A DNA stretch of 64,000 bases from Tipula vernalis (GCA_958295665.1 OY282558.1:330433106-330497105); one strand, 5' to 3'; shown: positions 25,470 through 38,790, counted from the first letter of the stretch. Numbers and translations: made by a program. The notes: a model not told the origin generated them from the letters alone.

Positions 25470-25622
25470 AAAATCTTGCATTACAAAATCTCGTATTACA
25501 TAATCTCGCATTTTAAAAAAATCTAACATTACAAAATCTCGCATTACAAAATCCCGCATTATAACATCTCGCATTATAAAATCTCACATTACAAAACCTC
25601 GTATTACAAAATCTTGCAAATC
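25470..25622. repeat. Left terminal tandem repeat of the MULE
   Basis: About ten units, mostly 15 bp, with consensus ATCTCGCATTACAAA. The same unit occurs reverse-complemented at the other end. Confidence 0.9.
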
Positions 25623-25835
25623 CAAAAATATTATTGAAAAATAACAATGAAGGAAAATTAATATTAAATCATTTTATTATATGCAATTATCTTTAAAAAT
25701 TAAAAAGTAACATTTAAAAACTAAAAGTGACAGAAAATTAAAATAATTAATTAATTATTTTATTATACGCAATATTTTTTAAAAATTCTATTGGAGTGAG
25801 TCTAGCCTTTTTCTTTAATATTCTTTGTATTTTTT

Positions 25836-26940
25836 TTAATTCTTGTTAATTTGCTTTCGTTTTTTCGGGAAACTGGACCTACATTTGAGTTGTTTAATTC
25901 TAAGCTTTGCCAAAATCGCTTCCTTTGCTAGATTCTCTATTATTTTATAAACACCCGCGTATCGTTGACCGACCACAACTTTTAAACGACGGTGCCAGGC
26001 CTCCATACTATTTAGCGTTCGAGGGAAGCATCCAGTAGCATTTCCTGAGTCTGCTATATACCAGAATTCAGGTTTATATCTTGGTGCTCGGTTGCCATTG
26101 CCGATGTAATTTTTTTTGAACCATGATCCAATTCTTTTGACATCTGTGTCATTAAACTCATTGGACAAACTGAAATAATACGCAGCAACTTCATAGTCTG
26201 CCACAAAAGCTAGGCTTTTTATCATTCTAATTTGCATTGAAAAAGATTCTATGTTCCCATACTTGTGTACCAACCTTTCTTTTGGATCTTCCGCCAAATA
26301 ATTTGGCCGAAATGAAATAAACATCCCTTAAAACCGGTTTCCGGAAAAAAATATGATGCTGACGATACTATTGTTTTTTCGAAATCGCAAATTATTCTCG
26401 TCGGATTTAAATGAATTTCATTTTTCTAACAAATTTTTTTTAAATTGAAAAACAATTGGTCATATACTTTTCTACTTTTTTTGCTCATCAAGCAAAATAC
26501 CAATGGTAATATTTCTCCATCAATACGTCCGTGTATTGAAAATATCTGATGCATTATGGATGGTACAACGTCGAAAGTACCATCCATAATCCAACAACTG
26601 GATTCAGCGAGGAGCTTTAGCGAAGAAATCATTCCCAACAAAATAATTTGTTCAACATCGAACTCTTCTTCGGTTAAAACAAAATGCGGGAGTCGTAGGA
26701 AGTGTTGATAATAGAATCTCTCATTATAATCGATGGTGGCTGATCAGAATTTTTTGCTTGGAATTTAAGGGCGCTGTTAGTTTCAGCTACAACTTTATCC
26801 GATACCAATGGTTCATGAGAATGCACTGATAGTTGTTTTATAATTTCGTGTTTATTCTGCACAACGTGAGTTACAACGCGACCTTTACACATATAACTTT
26901 TTTGCTTGGCGCAAACCCAATTGAATGTGAATTTTTTTTT
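25836..26940 (-). pseudogene. MULE transposase with FLYWCH zinc finger, frameshifted
   Basis: Read on the minus strand. The start has NWVCAKQKSYMCKGRVVT...HSHEP (26930-26795), the W-C-C-H-H pattern of a FLYWCH DNA-binding domain. Next is WIMDGTFDVVPSIMHQIF with ILPLVFCLMSKKS (26590-26460), the first catalytic Asp region of MULE transposases. RIICDFEKTIVSSAS and GFKGCLFHFGQIIWRK follow (26400-26290), the second Asp and the GC-FH signature. NSMEAWHRRLK comes near 26015-25985, the likely Glu region. The domain order is complete, but the reading frame shifts at about 26660 and 26300, so it is inactive. The product would bind and cut the element's ends. Confidence 0.85.
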
Positions 26941-27034
26941 TTTTTACTTAAATGATAACAATATCCGTTAATAAATAATTTATTATTGCCTTTGTTAGAC
27001 TTGACCGTGTTGATATTCATGATAATATATGTTG

Positions 27035-27100
27035 AATACTAATTGATAAAATAGATTTTGTATTGCGAGATAATGTAGCCAACCCGAATACTAATTGATA
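27035..27100. repeat. 14-bp direct repeats around an extra MULE end
   Basis: AATACTAATTGATA occurs at 27035-27048 and 27087-27100. The 38 bp between them (ending GCGAGATAATGTAGCCAACCCG) match the element's right terminus at about 27400-27437 with one mismatch in the end portion. Confidence 0.75.
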
Positions 27101-27302
27101 TAGTGACAATAATCAATAAACAAATTGTACTTATTGTAGTAACAGACTGCCTGTTACTTGGTTTTGTAAAATTTTAATTTGCATTAGTTATGACGCTAAA
27201 CATTTGCTCGCATTACAAAATCATTGATTTTAATTACAAAAATTTCGCATTACAAAATCATTGATTAATTTGAAATCGCGCGATTTCATATATTTACGGA
27301 AA

Positions 27303-27437
27303 AAGTTTATGCGAGATGATTTTGTAATGCGAGATTTTCTAATGCGAGATTTTTAAATGCGAAATTTTGTATGCGAGATTTTGTAATGCGAGATTTTTTA
27401 AAATAGATTTTGTATTGCGAGATAATGTGGCCAACCC
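27303..27437. repeat. Right terminal tandem repeat of the MULE
   Basis: About eight units of TTTGTAATGCGAGAT type, the inverted counterpart of 25470-25622. A few units in the opposite sense lie just inside, at 27207-27262. Confidence 0.88.
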
Positions 27438-27445
27438 AATAATAC

Positions 27446-27695
27446 GATCATCCGCCATTAACAGTTTATAAATATTCGGCCTAGTTTAGGAGCTATGCGG
27501 CAGTCTACAAAAAAAAATTATTTCAATTTAAATTTGCAGCTTTCTTCACTGGCTTAGTTAGTAAAAAAAACACCAGGGTTTTTAAATGTAAAACTCTATA
27601 AGCTTGAAAACGCGAAGATCAATGCTTATAAAATAGAAAATAACAAATAAATTGAAACGATCAAAACGTTTTTTTATGACGTCAAATTTGATGTT
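27446..27695. other. Spacer between MULE and Tc1 fragment
   Basis: AT-rich, with no domain seen. Confidence 0.4.
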
Positions 27696-27699
27696 GTTT

Positions 27700-28100
27700 C
27701 AGGTGTCGGTTCTGCCCAAGCCTATATCATCATATTTTCCGACTCATCATACTCTCTTCCCAAAGGTACTCTATTCGGTTAAGGTCTGGCGGTTGAGGTG
27801 GGAAATTTAGTGGTTTAGAAACATTGTATTGCAATCACTGCTTTACAACTATACCGTTGTATGTTTCCCATTATTATCTATTGAAAGATGATCTTTTAAT
27901 AAGCTCATTTAATAAAAGCGGTCCATGATACCATCAATGAACTCTAAATTACCCGCCCAGTGGCGGCGATTGTTCCTCAAGCCATCACACTCTCACTCCC
28001 ATGTTCCATCCTACATTTCAAATTTCTACACATCCGGCAAAAAAGAAAGAGTTTAGACGTATTCCTAGTTTCTGATAGTAGAAACAAAGATCTCGTACAA
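27700..28100 (-). pseudogene. Tc1-type transposase fragment
   Basis: On the minus strand, conserved Tc1/mariner phrases appear in order: GNLEFIDGIMDRF (about 27955-27915), NNGKHTTV (about 27870), and NFPPQPPDLNRIEYLWEE (about 27812-27758), the familiar P-x-SPDLNPIE-LW block with the second-third catalytic acid region. Stops are frequent. No terminal inverted repeats were found. Confidence 0.75.
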
Positions 28101-28249
28101 TAATTTACTGTTCAAAATTGTAGTTTTTCATATATCCTATAAAATCAGGGTGTACGTAGACTTTTGTTTTACAATGACGTCGGGTCGCTGCAGTCTTACC
28201 ACATTTGGAATACGATGGAATTTCTTTAATTAAAATAATTTCTGAACTC

Positions 28250-29285
28250 CCATTCATTAAAAAACCTCCATTCATTACAAAAAACTCGGAAAGGTTCGGT
28301 CCTCTACTCTATATGCATGTTTATTGTCTACAGAACTACATATGTTGATATACGAAAGTTTTTAACTAGTCTGTATATTTACTTATTACTTAATCCCATT
28401 TCCATCGTTAATTTTCATCAAAATTGGTTAACAACCAAACTATAGAACTCCGTCCAAATATCATTTTAGAATCCCATTTTCATCATACTTGTTGAATTTC
28501 ATTAAAATCGGTAAAGAAATAACCAAGTTCCATCCTAAATGGCCAATATTCCAGAACTTCCCCTAAATATAATTTCAGAAGGCCACATTCATTTTATAAT
28601 CCCATTACCATCGTAGATGTCGAATTTTATCATAATCGGTAAACAAGTAGCCGCAGGAAGTTCTGTTCGAATTCGCCATATCCTAGAACATCATCTAACG
28701 ACCTATGTTTGTACTCACCCTAGGCAATATACAACTTTTCATTGTGTCTCCAATAGAAGATACCATAGTAGGCAAGGAAAAATAATGAACTGCACTGCAC
28801 CAAGTGAATGAAAAATAGAACCTAATAAAAATTTTAAAATCCCCTTTCTATCCATCCGTTCTCAAGTTATTGTGGACACGGACAGACAGCAAACCGAAAA
28901 TATAGCAGCATGCTTAAAAAAGAAAATTCGACCTAACAATTGGCCTAATTTGCAAGTTTTTTAGGTTGAAAAAATAAAAAAATAATTAAGCCACGTTTTA
29001 ACTGTATTATTTTCACTTGAAGTTGAAATCAAGGTTGTTCAACAGACATCAGACATGTCACAGCAGTTGCTAAATTTCAAATGAATAAAATTATGCTTTA
29101 AACAACTCCACGTTTGATTAAGCTCTACAGAAGTTTTGCCTATGTGATTGTAGAGAAATTTTTTGGTAGAGTTGTTGTTTCGTGTAAATACCCTCTGAAG
29201 AAGTCCTTGGTAGAATTTCCGGACACCGAATTTTGGTTGAAGAACGATTTGTATTTGGCTGTTTAGAAATCAAAATTTCATTTGG
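28250..29285. other. Degenerate internally repetitive stretch
   Basis: Phrases such as CCCATT-CCATCGT, GAATTTCATTAAAATCGGTAAA and CAAGTTCCATCC recur loosely at about 28395, 28480 and 28605. They end near GGACACGGACAGACAGCA (28873-28890). This style is common in insect transposon non-coding regions. No gene is seen. Confidence 0.45.
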
Positions 29286-29289
29286 AATT

Positions 29290-30560
29290 TGGAGGTGCAA
29301 AATGCTTGAGGCTATCCTGTTGGGGGAAGTAGGAAAAATAAGACAGCAATTGTTGGATCGCTGATGATATTCGAAATTACGAATATTTTCCTAGTATTGA
29401 TAAAAATTATGCGGTAGACTTCTTCTACAACCTTATTAATGATATAATTAACAAAACTGTCCGGCTTACTCATTCCTATTTTCACAATATGTCTAATCCT
29501 GTGTGGTATTCTAAAAAGAAAGGTAAAGGAAGAGCAAAGATTGTGCTACTCTCAATACGTCAGTTCAATAGAAAATTCGGCTAGCATTGGTTTTAGCTGT
29601 CTCGGTCAAAGTGGCGCCATTTATTTCTTGGTGTGGAAATATTAATAACTAAAAATCGCTGTTTATTTAATTTAAAAAAATTAAATCTTCCTTTTCCAAA
29701 ATTTGCAAACATAATACACAATTGAATAAACATTAGTAAATTTTATTTCATTTCTATTTTAATTTAAAAACAAATTAAATCTTCCTTTTCCAAAATTTGC
29801 CACCGTCGCCTGTCGAGTGAGACAGCTAAAACCAATCCGTGCCGAAAATTCAAAACTAATTGAGCTGTAAAAGCTCAAATGTATTACAACAATACTTCAG
29901 CTTCTCATTCTAAAGCCATATGTAACTTATTTTGAGATTTTTTTAAACCTGTTTATAATACTAATCAGGGCTTAAGGAATCCCAACAATGTACAATCTTA
30001 TATAAATCATCATGAAGATGAAATATTCGTAAAGCTTAATAGTTATTATACTAATAACGGATGTGAATCTGATCTGCTAACCCATCTTTCAAAATAAAAA
30101 TGTTGCTCAATCGATTTATGTTCCAATTACGCTAATATTTAATAAATCGCTTTGTGAAGGAAGATTTCCAAAGTGCTGGAAAATTGACCAATATTAATTC
30201 TAAATTGTTGTTCAAAATTATTTTTAAAAATTGTGCATAGAGTTGATGTGATATATAAATTTCTCAAAAGTGTTTGATAAGTTGCATCGATATGGAGTCG
30301 GTGGCATCAATCTCCTTTGGTTTGAAACTTATGTTACACACAAAGAGGACAGACGTTGAAATTAATAAAGAATGTTCTCTTGAAATTGTACCTGCGTCCG
30401 AGGTGCCACAGGGATCAACACTAGGCCTGTTGTGATTTGTTTTATTTATAAACGATATTACTAACATTTGGTGAATTTATCTTTATTATTGGCAGATGAT
30501 CTAAATATGTTGTATGCTGATGGGGTATAATTATTGATAATAATTTGAACTTTAAAAAAT
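29290..30560 (+). pseudogene. Jockey-type non-LTR retrotransposon remnant
   Basis: Plus-strand pieces of a second jockey-clade ORF2. They include the endonuclease-RT linker (DFFYNLINDIINKTVRL then NPVWYSKK, 29420-29525), LIFNKSLCEGRFPKCWKID (30130-30190) just before RT motif 1, GGINLLWFE (about 30300), VPASEVPQGSTLGLL (30388-30433) and a LLADDL-like catalytic box (about 30487). Frameshifts and deletions are many. A 265-bp MITE interrupts the linker at 29579-29843. Confidence 0.75.
29579..29843. mobile_element. 265-bp MITE with 8-bp target duplication
   Basis: The ends GGCTAGCATTGGTTTTAGC... (29579-29603) and its near inverse (29819-29843) share about 22 of 25 bases. GAAAATTC flanks both sides (29571-29578 and 29844-29851). 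Inside, a 29-bp phrase containing AATCTTCCTTTTCCAAAA occurs twice in direct orientation (about 29677 and 29774). There is no coding potential. An 8-bp duplication suits hAT-, P- or MULE-like elements. Confidence 0.88.
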
Positions 30561-32325
30561 ACACACAAGAAACGGTCGGATATTACTAGTTACAGATCAC
30601 ATCTTACAATCTTTGAATCTTTATATGATTTATTATCACTTAGAAGTAGACACATTTTTGCTGATGAAGTTCATTCTACAAAATGTTGCATTACATAATT
30701 GAAAGTGATTAACAATATATTTATGTAAATTTAAATAACATTTAAAATTTTAAAGTAAGCCACGTACGAAACTAACTTCAGGAATAACTCGCCATTAATT
30801 CGTTTCCAGGGGTATCATAATACCTACTGATTACAATTTATTTATTGGTTCTCTAAGTACATATCTATGTATCACATTAATTTTACTGTAAATCTTTTAT
30901 TGTATTATTATTATTATTTTATTATTGTTGTTGTAATTATTATTATTATTATTTCTATTCTTAAATTTATTTTTTATTTTGATGTCATTGTTATTATATA
31001 TAGTGATAAGTAAGTGGGAGCTAGCTTTCTGTTTATCAGTTGTTTACTGAATCAAATAAGTAACTAAATAAATTAACATTGACCTAAAGAAACAAAAACA
31101 AAACATCATTTCAGAGCTAAAACCAGTGCTTCCAAAGCAACATTTAAAAAGTTCACAATATTCAAAGAAATTAAATTTTTAGTTAGCTTTGAACTTAAGG
31201 GAACTTATGCCGAAAGTTGTACATGCTTGATATTGTGACAGCTGTCGACGATACTCGTACATCAGTAATTAATCATTCTAAAATTTAATCACACAATTCT
31301 AAAAAAAACTAAATAAAATCGCAATACTTTGGCCCAACCAAGGAAAGACATTTAATAAAGGTAACTTTACATTTTGTCCAAAAATTATGGTTTACAATGT
31401 TTACGTATAATGTTAAAATAAACTAATGGTTTAATTATTATAATATATGTAGTAAATAATTCGATACTGGTAAAGCATTTTTGACAAAGTAAAGGTATCA
31501 TTCGGTTTCTCCTGAAGTTTGGAATAACAAATACTGGTGAAGAGGATCGGATTTCCGATTAGCAATATTAAATAAAGTTTGAGTGCCTTTGACTATAAAA
31601 GCCCATAAAAAGGATGATAATAAATATTACTAGGGTCAGTAAAATAATATTAAGTCAATAATGAGAGCAATTCCCACAATTAATTCAAAGAGCTCACCGG
31701 ATTGTGGGACCGTATTTTCAAATCTGAAGGTACAAAACCTCTTCGTAATCACAGATCCGATACTCACAACACTACACAAGGCATCATAACATATATCCAC
31801 GAAGTATGGTGCTTTACCATTGTGTACATTTATCAATCATTTTGAAGTAGACTTAATTATTTTGTTTATTTCGTATTTTTTTTATGTTGATCAAATTGTA
31901 ATGCGACTTTATAAAAACAAAGGGTTTTCCTCAAAAAAAAATTAATTATTTTGTAACCAAGCACGAATCTATCATGCGATCCATAATTAAGGACAGCAAA
32001 CGATCTGCTTTAGGGAATTGATTTTTTATAGCGATCCACAATAAGAACATTGGAATTTATTCAATTATTTATCAAGAAATTGGTCTTACGACATATAGGC
32101 TGAAAAGTTTCCTGTAATGAGCCGTAATGAGTTATCATTATTAAATTTAGAAAATAGAATTTTTAATAGGGACATTTCTATTTTCAAGTCGAGCTGCCAT
32201 TTGGTTGGTGTGCATTTCACAAGCAACAAATTTGGCGTATCATGGTGCAATTCATTCTCTATCACTCTATCAGCAACCAATATTAAAAGGATACGGAACT
32301 AACTTTGGGCAAGCATTCACCACCC
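30561..32325. other. Gene-free stretch
   Basis: AT-rich, including an ATT-rich run at 30905-30955. The ORFs at 31636-31836 and 32086-32302 are on both strands of the same DNA and unrecognised. The GC content rises modestly at 31640-31830 and 32100-32500, so decayed transposon sequence is possible. Confidence 0.4.
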
Positions 32326-32329
32326 GTCT

Positions 32330-32460
32330 TCTTTTGGCCTTGGATCGGTGAATTTAAACGTAGCTGCACAAGTATTTTTGATGATGAAACCAAAAGAGGT
32401 GTCAGGGCCAGAAATGATGAACTTATAGAAAATATCTTGCGTAGACAATGGAAAGCTTAG
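32330..32460 (+). pseudogene. Possible mariner-type transposase N-terminal scrap
   Basis: The plus strand reads GEFKRSCTSIFDDETKRGV followed by RARNDELIENI. This resembles the helix-turn-helix region of mariner transposases (FxxFKxGxxSxxDxxRxGRP, then NDExI). The match is short and no catalytic region was found, so this is tentative. Confidence 0.35.
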
Positions 32461-32599
32461 AGCAAGATGGTGCCAAGTAACCTTTTCAAAGCAATGCTTG
32501 GAAAAAATGTTTTAAAATCGTTGGATGAAGTGTATCGAGTTAAAAGAAGATTATATTGAAGATTAAATAGAAACATTGCTAAACAAGTTGCGTTTTATT

Positions 32600-34252
32600 A
32601 AAATTCAACTTTTTTACTCAAAATCTAAACTTACTCAAAGCAATAAGGTTTGGTTTTAAATACATTTTATAATTATTATAAAAATAATCAAACCGTTAAG
32701 CTTTAAACAGCGATCAGCAATTGAGACAATCACCTTACGTACATTTCTTTTAATATTTACCCCAAGACACACAACTGGTGTTATCGGCCAAAATAATTGG
32801 AAAAACGTCCTATTTCCTGAGTTAACCTATTTTATGTCCGAAATTATGATGATGATGAAACTAAAGTTCGGTAGCATCGCCAACATCCAGCTAATGACTG
32901 TACATAATTTGTTTGCGATGAACACAAAATCATGAATTAATTTAATTGAGTGACGAATGTTTATGGTATATCTTTGAATTTTAATTACTTTAAATTTTGT
33001 TTGGTTCTTAATAAAGCTCCAATAGTCATGTTTTGAATAAAACGAGATTTTATTGTTTCTTCTTTGTAATCGTGGGATCTAGAAGATTTAAAGTAAAATT
33101 TAAAAACCACCGATAGAACATCGGAAAATCACAATACAAATATATTGAATGTCCGAATAATGGAGGCAAATACGATAACGATTATTTATAGCCTAAGCAT
33201 ACTAATCGAAAATATGCTATTTTTTCGTATTTATTTTATTTCCCGAAATAAAATTAATTGCATGCGATAAGCTTATTCAAAAACAGACTGGAAACAACAT
33301 CATAACAAAAAAACCTAGATATGACAATTAATTTTTGTGAAGTACATAAGTAAATATAAAACTTAACAACGAATAAAACACAAAGATTCATCAGATTTAT
33401 AATAGTTCAAGTAAAACATTACATGATGTTACAAATTAAATTTTTTCTAAATCAATAAAATTCCCATGATATTTACCTATGAAAAAGTACACAAAATAAG
33501 CGAAAAATTCCAATGTAAAATAATTTCTTTACTTCTAGTTCTAAGGCAATTTTATTTTCTCATTTCTTCGTATAATATGCTCAATAAATTGTAATTTAAT
33601 GATAAGAAAAATACATTTGAAGTTTACTTTTATTATTGTATTGTATCTATTTATAAATAAATATATTTTTTGTTCTAATATCTTTAAGAATAGGTCAAAA
33701 AGAGACGGAACTTTTCTTATATTTCCAATCGATTATTTTTTTATAATGTCTTTGTTGTAATCATTGTTATGTGCGCTTTTTAAACTCACGGGTCATACAT
33801 AAAACATGATCATATGAAAAATAAAACTATACTTATAGTACAACATAATACAATACATAAAAAGATAATCGAAACTATGTACATACATATATATGAACAA
33901 TGATTATCAACAACTGAATCGCATGTTGATGAGGGAAACAAAAATCTTACTACCATTTCTATGTATATACAATTAGAAGAAAAATAATGTTCGCAAAACC
34001 TACTTACGTCACAAAAAAAATGTCGTCTATAAAAATATTAGGAACTATTTTTTTTTTATAGCATAGCTATTTGCTAGATATATAAAGCAATAATAGCATG
34101 ACTAAAGATTTTTTTGTTGATCTTATAAACGTTCGACTGAACACAAATTTGTGTAATATCGAATTCAATATCATTTAATTTATTGTTATGATACGTACAT
34201 AGTTTTTGTTTTTATTAAAATAAACCATTATATCTACTCAATAAATATGTAT

Positions 34253-34331
<79 letters not shown>

Positions 34332-37300
34332 AAAGTGTTTTAATAATTGATTGTAAATTGAATAGTTTTGAAATCTGAAAGTAAGTATATCAAATAAATG
34401 TTTACCTAATGGTGGAATTTTCCAAATGAAGTAAGTGATCGATCGACACTCGACAGCCACATTGACTAACGCTATCAGAAACTAAAATCTTGAATAACAA
34501 TTCTCTATGTAAATACAAACATTTATAGTATCAAGATTATGAATATAGCAGATACAGTTACCGAAACATAAATTTAGTATGTATGCATAATTCACATTTC
34601 CTGTCAAACATATGCTGAAGAGTGTATTATTTAATTAATTTTTTTTTAAATTCACAAAAACCAAAAAAAAATTATTGAATGTCTTGAAATTTTCTTTTTT
34701 GCAAAAAATGTCGTTTTACAACTTTTATTTTATTTTCTGTTATATTTAATTATGATTTTGCATTTCTACTTCATGTACATATGTACACCTTTATATATTT
34801 CATTCAATTTTTACGTTAACTATGTAAGTATTTAGAGAAGCAACAAGTTTGTCTTATACAAAGAGGAACAGATGGGCTGTGAAATAAAAAAAAATTAAAA
34901 GTTTTCACCTGCCTCTCAAAAAATATACTCCACCATTTTGATATTCAAATACATATATTATATAACACATCTTGCAACTAGTTTATTCTACTGCTAAGTA
35001 TGGGTTTTAAAATCGTAAAATATATTGAAGGGATTTTCCGTTGTATTAAATTCGGTTAAATGTTAACACATTTTCTGAAATAATTCGGTCGTGTTTTATT
35101 TACAGATCAAGATGGTTATTTACCCTCATTTTCAACAAAATCAGTAAATTTACTACAATACAATTAAAAAAAACGATATCAACGATTTAATTCTATTTCA
35201 GATACTTGTAGGGTGTTTTCAAAAATGCAGCATCTGTGCAGATATTGCGGTTAATATAAGTATAAATAATTGTTGAACGCAATGCTGCTAAATCTGCATA
35301 TAATAATACGTAAGATTAGGTACTAAAAGAATGCAGAAATTTTTAAAATGATCGGCGTTAGCGATGAATACATCTGAGACCTCCTCTTGGATAGAATTTC
35401 AAATAAATTTTTGGCGGAAATTCCGATACATTGAAATATTTACTGGATGTTCAATTACAACCTACTTCGTCAGTTAGTATTAATATTTATACGACTATCA
35501 AGATCAAAATTTCATTTTAATTTATTTCAATAACTTTACGTGTTCCGCGTATGTATTGTTCCATATAGAGCGCAAACGTTATAATTACTTATATTATCAT
35601 CAATATAACTAACAAAGTATGTATGTTAGATTTGCAAATCGTTTTATGTACGTAAGTATATATAATTAAATGACAACAAAGTAATTTTCTTACGACTTAC
35701 TAGTTCATAAATTTATTAGGGAAAATAAGTAACTCTGTGTGTGTACACAAAATAATATATAAAATCTTATTTTTATCTTTTTTCTTTTCATTTTTTTTAG
35801 GTTAAAGGTTATTTATTTTATTCGCTATTTATTATCTGGATGACAATGACTATTGGAATTTTAAGGTCATTAAAATTAAATTAATTATCTGTTTCTCTTA
35901 TTAAGTAAGATAAATTATTTATTGAGGATAAAATGTAAGTAACTTATAAGACACTTTCTCAAGTATAAATTTAATATGCAGTTATTATATTTTTTGTGAT
36001 CAATGATTTATAATTTATTGATTTTAATATATAAAATTTAAAAATTTATTAATTAAAATTTATAAATGGATGGGGAAAAAAATGTTTGTGCGGAAATGCA
36101 AAACTACAAACAAAAACAAAATATTTGTCATACGTCAGTCAGTAACCAACAAATTCAATGAATTTTTGTTTAATAATTCCAATATACGAATTTGGTTTCC
36201 TTTAAAACTATAAACCGGATGAGATTCAATTTGATGATTTCATATGATATGTGAATACTAAAAACCATATACGATATACAATAATTTACACTTGTTCAGG
36301 AGTTTGTTTGTATAAAGTGTTTTTACACACTGCATATTTTAAAACATTATTTGAACAACAATTATTACACTCTTGCCTTTCTTATCAAATAAGTTTATAT
36401 ATTTTTTTTATATTGTACTAATCTTATCAATTTTAAAAATATACATATTCAATATTTCTGTTATCAATATTTATTACGTACATACATATAATTGGTATAC
36501 TAGGCAAAAGATAATAAATAATATATATTCAACGTTGCCAAAATAAAAACCTTATTTTATATGCATCTTATTTCAAATTGCTGTTAATTTATCAACACCG
36601 GAAGTCTTTGCCTCGAAATATTGCCATTTAAAATAAAAATGTATTCGCCGTTAAGTTCAACTGTCCGATTATGTCCGCTTTTAACGTGTTTTTTTATTAC
36701 ATATTTTTATTCAACAAACAACACATTTTTCAAAGCTGTTCGAAAAATTGATCTTGATGATAATTAATTACATACAATAATTTTTTTTTTTTTCGACCAT
36801 CGATTTTCTCAATAAAAATGTAAACATCACTTCACAATAACACAAATACCACACACATTGTGATTGTAATAAAATAAAAAATAAAAAAAACTTTACAAAA
36901 ATAAAAGTAATTCTTAAAAGGACAAGAAATTAATGTTTTTGATTTTAGATTTTGTTGCGCGTCTTTGTTGATTTCGAAAAATAAAATAAATTATGCGACA
37001 TTTAAAAGATTTTAAGGCGTTGTTAACAAGAAATTCCTTTTTGTTTGTAAAGACAAAAACAATCTTACCGCCTAAACACTCTAACATATTTATTCAACAG
37101 AAAAGATTTCCTTTTTATTTCGTAGAGAAAATAAGCATATGATTTTGTAAATGAGATAACACAAAATTTAATACATTAAAGACGAGTTACCAAGCCATTT
37201 TATAGAATAAAAACTTGAACTGCTAGTTTGCTACTTTATTTTTATATTATTTCTTTTAGATTTTATTTTCATTGCCCTTTCATAAACTTAACTAAAACTA

Positions 37301-38500
37301 AACTAAACTGGAGAGAAAAAAGTGGAAGTAATATAAAAATACGATTAACAAAAGGAAGAAAAGTAAAAAATGTAATATTAGCGAATTATCAAAGTGCTAT
37401 TTTTGCGAAGATCGAATTTGCTTACGTAATTAATATATGAACTGCATAAATTTTTCAATTGGTACTCATATTGTGTAAAATATCCTCTTATACTTCATTA
37501 AACCTAATTTTTTTATCTTGTTATCTTAGGACCTCTAAGTTATAAAGCATTAAAAATATTAAGATGAATCATGAATAAAGTACTGAACCAAATCGTTAAA
37601 ATAAGAAATTACTAGCAAGCCTATAAAATGTCATGAGAAATTGACAGACGGTAATGCATATTTCATGGTTATTCGGTCTTTTGTTGGTGAAATTCTATGT
37701 TCATACTTATACATGTATTTCTTTTTGTATTATTTCGTCCCAAAATGACGTAGAAACTTTTTTCCATTGACGTACAAAACAATAATAACAAATTATTTTT
37801 AATTTTTGTAAGTATTTTTATGTTTAAGTTGATTCTTGGAAATTTTTCAGAATTTAAAATACGTTCAGTTAAATTTAAACAATAATGCATTAAATAGCAA
37901 ACAAATATTTTCAGATATTTACATTATTCGGATACATGTAAGGTATTACTTTCCCATCAAATTTAAAATAATTCTAATCATAGCTCGAAATAACTTAAAA
38001 ATGAGAGTTACAATCTTCTTACAATCTCCATTTGAATTACGTCTTTAACGTAACTCAAATGGGCATTTTTGAGTTGTTTTTGCATTATGGCCCCAAACAG
38101 GCGTTATTAAATCTACTAAAATAGTTGGTTTCTATCAACATATTCCCTGTTATACCTCTAAATTTTACCAATATTTAATTTTAAAATTAGTACAATTCAA
38201 TATTTTAAACTAGTTTAAACGAGTAAAATTAATCTTTCTCGATCTGATGGAATCCAGTAGGGCAAGTACAAAACCGGCGAACGTCTGAGCTATCAGTGCT
38301 TGAAAAAAAAACAGTGAACCATCCAGCCGGCCAAATGATTTAGAGATGTTTTTCCTTTCCTTTGTTTCCTTCCATTGAAATTAATTTTTAGAGTCCAGCG
38401 ACTGTGATTTTCAGGATAACACCGCCCCTTGTTATCGAGTGAAAACATTAAGTATAATTTTTTCATTAGCTAATTTTGTACTTAAGACGATAAAAAAAAG
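32600..38500. other. AT-rich gene-free stretch
   Basis: No supported coding sequence. It holds a long AT dinucleotide run, many poly-A/T tracts, and an imperfect hairpin at 38028-38062 (CCATTTGAATTACG against CGTAACTCAAATGG, 7-base loop). Confidence 0.5.
34261..34328. repeat. (AT)34 microsatellite
   Basis: An uninterrupted run of 34 AT units, with imperfect AT repeats just upstream. Confidence 0.98.
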
Positions 38501-38559
38501 AAAAGATTTATTATTATTATGTGACTTCAAGATACAGGTTTTATGTTGAAAAACGAAAT

Positions 38560-38790
38560 TTCCCACACTAGATTAGCCTGGAAATTGACCCGATTGATCC
38601 CCATTAAAATCCTCTGGCACGTAATGGAGATGAAAATCAATAGACAGATGACATCATCATCCAAAAAAATTCAATAATTGAAAAAGTGTGGTGTAACGAA
38701 CTGATCATCGGATAACTACAAGATTTAATTGACCAAATATTAAACATAACTTTTATTACTTCATTAAGACTCCTTTTGTATTATAAAAAT
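38560..38790 (+). pseudogene. Tc1-type transposase C-terminal scrap
   Basis: Across two frames the plus strand gives a WPGN-PD block, then PIKILWHVMEMKINRQMTSS and a following KKxxxxxWC-NEL stretch. This corresponds to the Tc1 SPDLNPIENLW motif and the helical tail after it. It is broken by stops and a frameshift. Confidence 0.6.

Larger units (their letters stand above)
25458..27437 (-). mobile_element. Mutator-like (MULE) DNA transposon, about 1,980 bp
   Basis: A decayed transposase gene lies between two terminal regions made of 15-bp tandem repeats in opposite orientation. AATAATAC occurs exactly at both outer edges (25450-25457 and 27438-27445), an 8-bp target duplication in the MULE size range (8-10 bp). 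The outermost bases (CGGGAGCACTCC on the left, GGCCAACCC on the right) are only weakly inverted copies. The strong symmetry is in the repeats. Confidence 0.85.

Noticed and set aside
25470..25622. CRISPR-like array
   Set aside because: The 15-bp units are directly adjacent without unique spacers, and the context is a MULE end in an insect genome.
34215..34460. 81-codon minus ORF of alternating I and Y
   Set aside because: It is a translation of the AT microsatellite.
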